From Comamonadaceae bacterium (GTDB lineage: Bacteria; Pseudomonadota; Gammaproteobacteria; Burkholderiales; Burkholderiaceae_C), in contig CANLWQ010000069.1 of NCBI GenBank assembly GCA_947494405.1, forward strand, positions 1 to 8,810: 8,810 nucleotides of DNA, in the 5' to 3' direction. Below the pieces are notes generated by a model. That model saw only the letters and a list, made by a program, of their open reading frames with translations, did no database searches and was not told the DNA's origin. A program made the translations under genes and the position numbers. Each line of letters opens with the position of its first letter. The stretch's first letter is position 1. This document shows positions 1 through 4,061 of the stretch, piece after piece.

Positions 1-282
1 AAAACCTTGGGCATCGTGCTTATTCGCTGGCACAAAGAGTTGCCCACAATTAAGTGATTCGCCAGATTCGTGCAAAAAGATAGTTTCTACAATCACACCA
101 TCAGGCGATGGTTGATTCTGTTGGATAAGAGCAATGCCATTGTTGTTCAGAGAATCAACGACTGCCTCAACGCAAGCCGCCAAGTCTGCGTAGCGTGATT
201 TGAAGTGTGGGTTTGTTGAAGATTTAAGAGCTGGACCAAAAGCCTGTTGTGCTTTGACCAATGCAGTTGCGAGATTTTTCAT
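1..282 (-). CDS. erf: ERF-family single-strand annealing protein, 3' part cut by window edge
   Basis: The first 94 residues of a leftward gene that runs off the window. Residues 24-36 read NPHFKSRYADLAA, followed by a helix ending in NNNGIALIQQ; this is the N-terminal signature of the ERF superfamily (P22 Erf type). These proteins bind single-stranded DNA and anneal complementary strands, supporting phage recombination and genome circularisation. The start is supported by AAGGA six bases upstream of ATG, and by an ATGA overlap with the preceding 64-residue gene, implying coupled translation. It is the most downstream gene visible in the leftward operon, a position comparable to recombination genes in lambdoid left arms. 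The C-terminal part is not visible. Family assignment is firm; the exact substrate preference is inferred from family. Confidence 0.88.
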   Translation of the reverse strand, partial: MKNLATALVKAQQAFGPALKSSTNPHFKSRYADLAACVEAVVDSLNNNGIALIQQNQPSPDGVIVETIFLHESGESLNCGQLFVPANKHDAQGF

Positions 283-473
283 TCTTGTTCCTTTGAAAGT
301 TCGATTTGAATTTGTTTAAGTTCGTCTGAAGTGATGTTGATTAAGTAGCAAAGACTGCGGATTTTTCCCTGGAGCATTCCTATCTGATAGGCCAAGCGAT
401 CTCGTGGGTCTTGCCCCTCGTAGATTGAGGCGGCATTTTGTGCGATTTCATTGATGATGTAATCAGCATTCAT
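279..473 (-). CDS. hypothetical 64-residue phage protein
   Basis: Not recognised. The 64-residue product is soluble and mostly helical in appearance, with a charged C-terminus rich in Glu, Lys and Gln (residues 50-64) that could form a short coiled coil. The start ATG has a good ribosome site (AAGGAAG, four bases upstream) and overlaps the stop of the preceding 61-residue gene as ATGA. Its own stop overlaps the erf start in the same way. This double coupling is the main evidence that it is a real gene. Its place just before erf suggests an accessory early function, but nothing in the sequence identifies it. Confidence 0.7.
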   Translation of the reverse strand: MNADYIINEIAQNAASIYEGQDPRDRLAYQIGMLQGKIRSLCYLINITSDELKQIQIELSKEQE

Positions 474-655
474 GCTTCTTCCTTTAAATAAGCCGTGAGG
501 CGTTTGATTCGGTCTGAGTGGTAGTCAGCCATGCGTTTTGCGTATTCTTGGGCGCTGAGAGCTTCCAACAGCTTGCGTTGTGCGTTTTCAAGTTCTTTGG
601 CAGCCAACTCTTTGGGTGATGGCAAACGGAAATAATCTTTGAGCTGGTCAATCAT
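470..655 (-). CDS. hypothetical 61-residue helical phage protein
   Basis: A 61-residue protein beginning MIDQLKDYFRLPSP. A longer in-frame reading back to 718 exists, but the internal ATG at 655 is preferred: GGAGAGG lies six bases upstream, and the extra 21 residues only overlap the separate membrane peptide in another frame. From residue 17 on it is almost entirely helical and charged (KELAAKELENAQRKLLEAL, ending in RIKRLTAYLKEE), consistent with a small coiled-coil protein. Similar short 'FRLPS..ELA..EL' proteins are common among phage hypotheticals; I know no function. Its stop overlaps the next start (ATGA). Confidence 0.7.
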   Translation of the reverse strand: MIDQLKDYFRLPSPKELAAKELENAQRKLLEALSAQEYAKRMADYHSDRIKRLTAYLKEEA

Positions 656-657
656 GG

Positions 658-750
658 TTAGCCTCTCCAAGCTAAAAGAACACCCCAGCCACCAAAGATG
701 ATGATGGCAAGAGTCCATTCAATCAAAGTTGTGATGATCTTAGATTTCAT
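658..750 (-). CDS. 30-residue single-pass membrane peptide
   Basis: A very short ORF starting MKSKIITTL and ending LLAWRG, with TAA at 660-658. Residues 7-28 form one hydrophobic segment (TLIEWTLAIIIFGGWGVLLA, with a single Glu), flanked by Lys residues at the N-terminus and Arg at the C-terminus: the pattern of a single transmembrane helix. The start overlaps the end of the 90-residue gene by 11 bases. Its stop is two bases before the next start, whose ribosome site GGAGAGG lies inside this ORF. The ribosome site is modest (AGAAAG). The packing of upstream stop, this ORF and downstream start with no spare bases supports expression. Function unknown; small phage membrane peptides can act on the host envelope or in exclusion, but that is speculation. 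Confidence 0.55.
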   Translation of the reverse strand: MKSKIITTLIEWTLAIIIFGGWGVLLAWRG

Positions 751-1012
751 TGCGGTCTTTCTGAAGTTGAGCAAAGTTGGATTTGGTTTCTTGCATCAGG
801 CGACTGTATTCGTCTTGTGGAATGTCGTAAGTGATGTGCTTGCCTTGAGCATCAAACACAAAAACATCAAACATTTCCGCATAGTCATAATCGTGGGGCG
901 AATTGATTTCTGCGGGTAAGTGGTCATAGCCAACTTTGACGTTTTCAACTGTGTTGCCGTTGTCATAAGAGACAACATCGTCAAAGTAATATTGAAGTTT
1001 GGTATCAATCAT
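740..1012 (-). CDS. hypothetical acidic 90-residue phage protein
   Basis: Not recognised. The 90-residue reading from MIDTKLQYYF is chosen over an in-frame start at 1066 because it begins two bases after the stop of the upstream gene; the ribosome site is weak (GGAATGG), so coupling is likely. The product is acidic and aromatic-rich (YFDDVVSYDNGN, HDYDYAEMFDVFVFD), and its C-terminal third is helical and charged (DEYSRLMQETKSNFAQLQKD). There is no signal peptide, membrane segment or cysteine pair. It is the second gene of the leftward operon. Confidence 0.65.
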   Translation of the reverse strand: MIDTKLQYYFDDVVSYDNGNTVENVKVGYDHLPAEINSPHDYDYAEMFDVFVFDAQGKHITYDIPQDEYSRLMQETKSNFAQLQKDRNEI

Positions 1013-1014
1013 GA

Positions 1015-1299
1015 TTAACCATTCCAATATTCGTTGAATGTCATAGGCTGTGTGTATGAATTCCAAGATTTAAGATCAGGGAAAACTGCGTAAATGTCCA
1101 TCCAATTTGTTGTTTGACCAATTTCAAGAACTTTGCCATCAGCAAGTTGAAAGCATTTGCTGCGGTTGTCCCACACACGATTACCAACGATTGGTTCTGC
1201 GCCAATCATGTTGGGGCGAGAAAGTGGGCGTTCTGGTTGCACCACATCAGGGTGTTTGATTTGCCAATCTGCTAAATATGATTCGTAAGCGTCACTCAT
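1015..1299 (-). CDS. hypothetical 94-residue protein, first gene of leftward operon
   Basis: Not recognised. It is the promoter-proximal gene of the leftward operon, with a strong ribosome site (AAGGA, six bases upstream of ATG) about 40 bases downstream of the predicted promoter. The 94-residue product is tryptophan- and proline-rich and soluble (DWQIKHPDVVQPERPLSRPN, then VWDNRSKCF and NWMDIYAVFPDLKSW), with no obvious domain. In lambdoid phages first genes of the left operon are often regulators or anti-host proteins. The sequence does not show which, if either, applies here. It does not resemble a CI-type repressor or an N-type antiterminator (it is not arginine-rich). Confidence 0.65.
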   Translation of the reverse strand: MSDAYESYLADWQIKHPDVVQPERPLSRPNMIGAEPIVGNRVWDNRSKCFQLADGKVLEIGQTTNWMDIYAVFPDLKSWNSYTQPMTFNEYWNG

Positions 1300-1342
1300 T
1301 TGGTTTCCTTAAAAGACCCCGAGAAGTTCAGGGCATGGGCTA

Positions 1343-1370
1343 AGTGTACACCAAACTAAACACGCAACAA
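1343..1370 (-). promoter_or_regulatory. leftward early promoter (PL-like)
   Basis: On the minus strand TTGTTG (1370-1365) and TACACT (1348-1343) are separated by 16 bases. An A-rich tract (TAAAAAAACA, 1380-1371) abuts the -35 and could act as an UP element. Transcription would start near 1336, giving a leader of about 37 bases before the 94-residue gene. An 8-bp palindrome GTGTACAC (1344-1351) covers the -10 and could be a regulatory contact. Predicted from sequence only. Confidence 0.55.
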
Positions 1371-1379
1371 TGTTTTTTT

Positions 1380-1397
1380 ATTAGGACTTTCCCTAAT
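1380..1397. promoter_or_regulatory. candidate operator dyad 1
   Basis: Perfect 6-bp inverted repeat ATTAGG / CCTAAT with a 6-base spacer, total 18 bp. It lies between the two divergent promoters, directly upstream of the leftward -35 and its A-tract. Size and position fit a repressor operator, plausibly for the adjacent Cro-like protein, but its sequence differs from dyad 2, so both need not bind the same protein. Confidence 0.4.
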
Positions 1398-1402
1398 GTT
1401 GT

Positions 1403-1422
1403 ATTTATGCAAATGCTTAAAT
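1403..1422. promoter_or_regulatory. candidate operator dyad 2
   Basis: Imperfect 20-bp palindrome: ATTTA (1403-1407) pairs with TAAAT (1418-1422), and GCA (1409-1411) with TGC (1414-1416), so 8 of 10 positions are symmetric. It occupies the place where a -35 would lie for the rightward promoter (-10 at 1434-1439). A bound repressor would block cro transcription, suggesting autoregulation. Confidence 0.45.
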
Positions 1423-1430
1423 GTTTATTT

Positions 1431-1439
1431 TGCTATACT
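1431..1439 (+). promoter_or_regulatory. extended -10 promoter for cro-like gene
   Basis: TGC followed by TATACT gives an extended -10 element (TGnTATAAT type) with no recognisable -35 at 15-19 bases. The expected start site, about seven bases after the hexamer, falls at or next to the ATG at 1446, so the transcript would have essentially no leader. Candidate operator dyad 2 lies immediately upstream. Confidence 0.5.
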
Positions 1440-1445
1440 TCAAAA

Positions 1446-1604
1446 ATGGATAAACAAAAGGCTATCACCCTTGCTGGCTCACAGAGTGAGCTTGCCCGTA
1501 TCTTGGGCATCACTAGAGCCGCAGTTCACAACTGGAAGATGATTCCAACGGGGCGTTTGTATCAATTGATGATCCTCAAACCTGAATGGTTTGACAACAA
1601 ATAA
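1446..1604 (+). CDS. cro: Cro-like helix-turn-helix repressor
   Basis: A 52-residue protein with a central helix-turn-helix: SQSELARILGIT (residues 12-23) then RAAVHNWK (24-31), followed by the RLYQL...PEWF tail typical of P22-Cro-type regulators (usually 50-70 residues). It would bind operators in the upstream divergent region and repress early transcription. The ATG at 1446 is chosen because the product then starts MDKQKAI, like family members. A longer in-frame reading from 1344 would translate through the promoter and operators. No Shine-Dalgarno is present (the upstream bases are CTTCAAAA), fitting a leaderless message from the extended -10. The 3' end of the gene contains the -35 of the next promoter. 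Confidence 0.8.
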   Translation: MDKQKAITLAGSQSELARILGITRAAVHNWKMIPTGRLYQLMILKPEWFDNK

Positions 1605-1620
1605 AAATTGTGCTTATAAT
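1591..1620 (+). promoter_or_regulatory. perfect-hexamer sigma70 promoter inside the end of cro
   Basis: TTGACA (1591-1596) and TATAAT (1615-1620), both exact consensus, are separated by 18 bases. This is the strongest promoter-like sequence in the window. The -35 lies in the last codons of cro. Transcription would start near 1627 and enter a stretch without a convincing gene, which argues for a noncoding transcript or a regulated leader for the replication operon. Confidence 0.75.
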
Positions 1621-1626
1621 TAAATC

Positions 1627-1727
1627 GTTGCCGTGGAAAGCGACAAAATTGAAGCCGTTTACTCATGCTCTCGCCCTTGGTTTAAATCGAAGGGTTTCCA
1701 CCGAGGGCAGTAGTAAACGGCTTTTTT
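1627..1727 (+). ncRNA. predicted structured small RNA or attenuated leader, about 100 nt
   Basis: The transcript from the promoter at 1591-1620 would begin with a small hairpin: GTTGC (1627-1631) with GCGAC (1640-1644), loop CGTGGAAA. A long rod follows, with a 12-bp perfect outer stem 1652-1663 / 1712-1723 and an inner stem GCCCTTGG (1673-1680) / CCGAGGGC (1701-1708) containing one G-U pair. The first loop (GTGGAAA, 1633-1639) is exactly complementary to TTTCCAC (1695-1701) in the apical part of the rod, so a pseudoknot or kissing contact is possible. The RNA ends in a U-tract. It may be a free small RNA (in the way lambda OOP is) or a terminator-controlled leader for the genes from 2012. 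I recognise no known RNA family. A 26-codon GTG frame (1633-1713) also fits inside. Confidence 0.55.
1652..1727 (+). terminator. intrinsic terminator of the structured RNA
   Basis: AAGCCGTTTACT (1652-1663) is perfectly complementary to AGTAAACGGCTT (1712-1723), and the 3' arm runs into six T (1722-1727). The 48-base insert carries its own inner stem. A perfect 12-bp stem plus U-tract should stop most transcripts started at 1627, unless an alternative fold or an antiterminator intervenes. Confidence 0.7.
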
Positions 1728-2011
1728 CATGTCTATTTCCATTTCAGCCGTACTCCACACGACAGCAGCGCATTTGCATGGATGGCTTGGAAGAAAACAC
1801 CGACATCAGGACACACCCCCTGTATTGCCGACCAGCGTTGGTTAAGCGACTGGTAAAGCATTTGGTTCATCGGTGGAAACAAGGCCAAATGTATAAGCGA
1901 ATTAACTCGTCAAGCGCACTTGGTCGCTTTTGTTTTTAGTTAGATAAATTAAGATGAATTATGGAAAACAGAGTGATGGAGAAAGGTGGTCTATCCACCC
2001 TTGGAGAACCT
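1728..2011 (+). other. untranslated region between structured RNA and replication operon
   Basis: No convincing gene. All three forward frames carry short ORFs, for example a 38-residue frame from ATG 1729 and a 24-residue frame from ATG 1782. None has a ribosome site or a recognisable product. The longer frame 1610-1939 has unlikely composition and crosses the promoter and terminator. The region holds a second set of complementary elements (1844-1935). Just before the next gene there is a small hairpin, GGTGG (1985-1989) / CCACC (1995-1999), whose 3' arm ends three bases before the GGAG of the replication gene, so it could influence access to that site. Confidence 0.5.
1844..1935 (+). repeat. 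second structured RNA segment with competing stems and U-tract
   Basis: CATTTGG (1859-1865) pairs perfectly with CCAAATG (1885-1891), exposing a 19-base loop that contains TCGGTGGAAA (1870-1879). AAGCGAC (1844-1850) can pair with GTCGCTT (1923-1929), AAGCGA (1895-1900) with TCGCTT (1924-1929), and AAGCG (1912-1916) with CGCTT (1925-1929). These are three mutually exclusive partners for one 3' strand that leads into TTTTGTTTTT. The local hairpin at 1912-1929 with this U-tract could be a weak terminator. AAGCGAC also occurs at 1638-1644 in the upstream RNA. Seen by base matching only; folding energies were not computed. Confidence 0.4.
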
Positions 2012-2383
2012 ATGCCTGAATTATTTGACACAGGGTTTGAGAGATTCTGGAAAGCATGGCCCGCATCAACAAGAAAAGGTGCAAAGTCAGAGTGCCGAAA
2101 GAAATGGGACAAGCACTATTGCGAGACCCAAGTTGATCAAATCATTAAACACATTGAATGGTTAAAGACCACAGAGCAATGGTTAAAAGCAAATGGCGCT
2201 TTTATCCCCGCCCCTTTGGTCTATCTCAACCAACAACGATGGGATGGCGCTGAAGTGCCTGAAATGAAGCCCAAACCCACAATAGACCCCGCCTTGGCTA
2301 AGATTGAAGCTGACCGCAAAAGGGCTGCACCAATGCCTGAACACATAAGAGCAAAGATTGCTCAATTAAGAGGTATAGCATGA
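2012..2383 (+). CDS. phage replication protein-like (C-terminal-type domain), 123 residues
   Basis: The motif chain FERFWKAWP (residues 9-17), then RKGAKSECRKKW, and IEWLKTTEQWLKANGAFIPAPLVYLNQQRWDGAEV is that found in the C-terminal part of many phage replisome organisers (lambda O/DnaT-like neighbours). There it is usually preceded by a DNA-binding domain. Here it stands alone, so it may be a helicase-recruiting factor or a shortened replication protein. The start at 2012 is favoured because GGAG sits five bases upstream; in-frame ATGs at 1961 and 1976 lack good sites, although 1961 would add 17 residues. The stop overlaps the methyltransferase start (ATGA). Role inferred from family and position. 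Confidence 0.65.
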   Translation: MPELFDTGFERFWKAWPASTRKGAKSECRKKWDKHYCETQVDQIIKHIEWLKTTEQWLKANGAFIPAPLVYLNQQRWDGAEVPEMKPKPTIDPALAKIEADRKRAAPMPEHIRAKIAQLRGIA

Positions 2384-3369
2384 GTTATCAAACTGACCTT
2401 TTTGAAGATTTGATTATTTCTGATGTTGTAGCAGTTACAAAGGAAAACAAATTTCCAATTGCACCAGCTTCTGATGCACAAGCCTTAGCTGACTTTGTTG
2501 ATTTACAAAGTTTTGATGCCAATTCACTTATTAAAAGCGGTGATTGGTTTTCTAGGTCTGAGTTTGATAAAAGCTATAAAAAACCTATTTACATTGATAG
2601 CAACAGAATTGGTTTAATTGCCTCTGATAAACATCATTGGGCGGCAAGAATGGCTTGTGATTCGCTTGCCTCGCCATCTCCGATTCGTTCTTGGTATCAG
2701 TTAAAACATAGAAAAAGTTTGGAAAACAGCAAATTTTATGAAAATAGTCCTAAAACTGCATTGGCATTGAGAAAGTATATTGCCTCTCAATTTAGACCGA
2801 CTGCTGCTCAAGCTGTTTACAAACATTTTAAAGCTACCAATATTTATGACCCTTGTGGTGGTTGGGGTGACAGAATGGTGGCAGCTATGGCATCAAATAT
2901 TACCTACCATTGCAGAGATGTAAATCCATTGGTACTTGCTGGCTATGCTTCAATGCAGCATATGTATGGTGGTGATGTTTCTTTTGAATATGAACAATGC
3001 GAAGTAAGCGCACCTGATGGTACTTATGACCTTGTATTTACTTCACCTCCATATTGGAAAGTTGAAAAATATCAAGGCGATTTATCTTCTCATAAGCAAT
3101 ACCCAAAGTTTGAAGATTGGTTAGAAAATTTCTTATTTTCGATGTTAGATAAATGTTTATCAGTATTGCGGCCTGATGGTCACATGGTCATCAATGTGAG
3201 TGATGTTTATGCAAATCATACTTACAACCGAATTGTGCAGCCCGTTCTTGAATATTTAAAAGACAAAAATCCTTATGTCATGGGTTACAGAATGGCAAAA
3301 AGGGTAAATTCAAAATCAATAGCAAGTGGGATTTTTTGTGAGCCAATGATTGTGGTGAAAAAGGCATGA
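2380..3369 (+). CDS. DNA methyltransferase, TSPPY (N4-cytosine or N6-adenine) class
   Basis: A 329-residue SAM-dependent amino-methyltransferase. Motif I is YDPCGGWGDR (residues 156-165, SAM binding) and the catalytic motif IV is TSPPYW (221-226), with motif I before motif IV and no large separate target-recognition domain between or after. TSPPY is most frequent in N4-cytosine enzymes but also occurs in N6-adenine ones, so the base is undetermined. The long N-terminal part (1-150) may supply specificity. The start has AGAGG upstream and overlaps the previous stop. The gene is visibly more AT-rich, with many AAA, TTT and TTA codons, than RusA or the terminases, suggesting separate acquisition. 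No restriction enzyme is adjacent; a solitary phage methyltransferase would most likely protect phage DNA from host restriction. Confidence 0.85.
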   Translation: MSYQTDLFEDLIISDVVAVTKENKFPIAPASDAQALADFVDLQSFDANSLIKSGDWFSRSEFDKSYKKPIYIDSNRIGLIASDKHHWAARMACDSLASPSPIRSWYQLKHRKSLENSKFYENSPKTALALRKYIASQFRPTAAQAVYKHFKATNIYDPCGGWGDRMVAAMASNITYHCRDVNPLVLAGYASMQHMYGGDVSFEYEQCEVSAPDGTYDLVFTSPPYWKVEKYQGDLSSHKQYPKFEDWLENFLFSMLDKCLSVLRPDGHMVINVSDVYANHTYNRIVQPVLEYLKDKNPYVMGYRMAKRVNSKSIASGIFCEPMIVVKKA

Positions 3370-3602
3370 CACACCATGAAGCAACAGCAATCCTTAATCG
3401 GGTCAGAGAAGGCCAACAATTTAGCGAATTTGTCATCACAAGGGCGCTTGAACTTACAGGAGACTATGAGGAACAGCGAGGCTCGGGAGTGGCTGGCTCG
3501 ATACCGCAAGAAAGCCTTGGAAGAAGGCAGGGGAGAAGCCCAATACTGGTGGCAACAGACCCTAGAGAACATTGCCAAGAGGCGAGGCCAAGCGGCTGCT
3601 GA
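3366..3602 (+). CDS. hypothetical small phage protein, 3' half possibly an overlap artefact
   Basis: It starts with an ATGA overlap to the methyltransferase stop. The first 36 residues (MTHHEATAILNRVREGQQF, then VITRALELTGDYE) look like a genuine small phage protein: helical, with the start of a type common in phage genomes. After about residue 37 the composition changes abruptly (QRGSGVAGSIPQESLGRRQGR) and looks like an out-of-frame reading of the overlapping 59-residue gene. Either the two genes overlap by 137 bases, or the two frames were once a single protein split by a one-base shift near 3470. Function unknown. Confidence 0.45.
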   Translation: MTHHEATAILNRVREGQQFSEFVITRALELTGDYEEQRGSGVAGSIPQESLGRRQGRSPILVATDPREHCQEARPSGC

Positions 3603-3645
3603 TGATCTTAGACAACGCATGAACACACAGAAAGACAAGAAATGA
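3466..3645 (+). CDS. hypothetical 59-residue charged helical phage protein
   Basis: From ATG 3466 the product reads MRNSEAREWLARYRKKALEEG and later WWQQTLENIAKRRG and ADDLRQRMN. It is a highly charged, tryptophan-containing helical protein of the kind seen in many phage replication/recombination clusters. AGGAG lies three bases upstream (short spacing). An in-frame ATG at 3376 would add 30 residues that merely shadow the preceding gene. The stop overlaps rusA (ATGA). It may be the second half of a protein that begins at 3366. Function unknown. Confidence 0.55.
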   Translation: MRNSEAREWLARYRKKALEEGRGEAQYWWQQTLENIAKRRGQAAADDLRQRMNTQKDKK

Positions 3646-4061
3646 TGCAAATTACATTTGCGATATTTGGCGAACCCGTCCCAAAGGGCAGACCAAGGTT
3701 TTCCACAAGAGGAAAGTTTCCCGTTGCCTACACCCCTGAAAAGACAAAAAACTACGAATCTGAGGTGGCAATGATGGCAAAGGCGGCAATGGGCGCATCA
3801 GACCCGCTAGAAGGGGCATTGGAGGCGTTTATTTATGTCACCTTTCCTGTTCCTGCCTCATACTCAAAAAAACGCACTGAGGCTTGTTTAAGCGATTCTG
3901 AGAAACACACCAAAAAGCCTGATTTGGACAATGTGGTCAAGGCAATCTGTGATGGCATGGACAAAATTGTGTTTTTATCGGATTCGCAAATTACATCAAT
4001 TCACGCCACCAAGGTTTATGGCGAAATTGCCAAAGTCGAAGTTTTAGTGAGGGAAGCATGA
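3642..4061 (+). CDS. rusA: RusA-family Holliday junction resolvase
   Basis: Residues 10-20 (GEPVPKGRPRF) and 93-116 (PDLDNVVKAICDG...LSDSQI) are the two signatures of RusA crossover junction endodeoxyribonucleases; length 139 versus roughly 120-140 for the family. The expected metal-binding acidic residues are present at D94, D96 and D114, with lysine K100 between. The usual DD before SQI is SD here, keeping the second aspartate. RusA cuts four-way junctions made during recombination, which clears branched DNA before packaging. Two adjacent ATGs (3642 and 3645) could start it; the first overlaps the upstream stop. It shares an ATGA overlap with the next gene. Confidence 0.9.
   Translation: MMQITFAIFGEPVPKGRPRFSTRGKFPVAYTPEKTKNYESEVAMMAKAAMGASDPLEGALEAFIYVTFPVPASYSKKRTEACLSDSEKHTKKPDLDNVVKAICDGMDKIVFLSDSQITSIHATKVYGEIAKVEVLVREA

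Noticed and set aside
1344..1445. N-terminal extension of the Cro-like protein
   Set aside because: It would translate the divergent promoters and operator dyads; the family-like start is at 1446.
1610..1939. 109-codon forward frame between cro and the replication gene
   Set aside because: It begins inside the promoter -10 region, crosses the terminator stems, has no ribosome site, and its product has no coherent domain-like pattern.
3285..3650. 121-codon minus-strand frame
   Set aside because: Antisense shadow of the methyltransferase end and the two small genes; low-complexity Cys/Phe/Ser-rich product and no ribosome site considered convincing.
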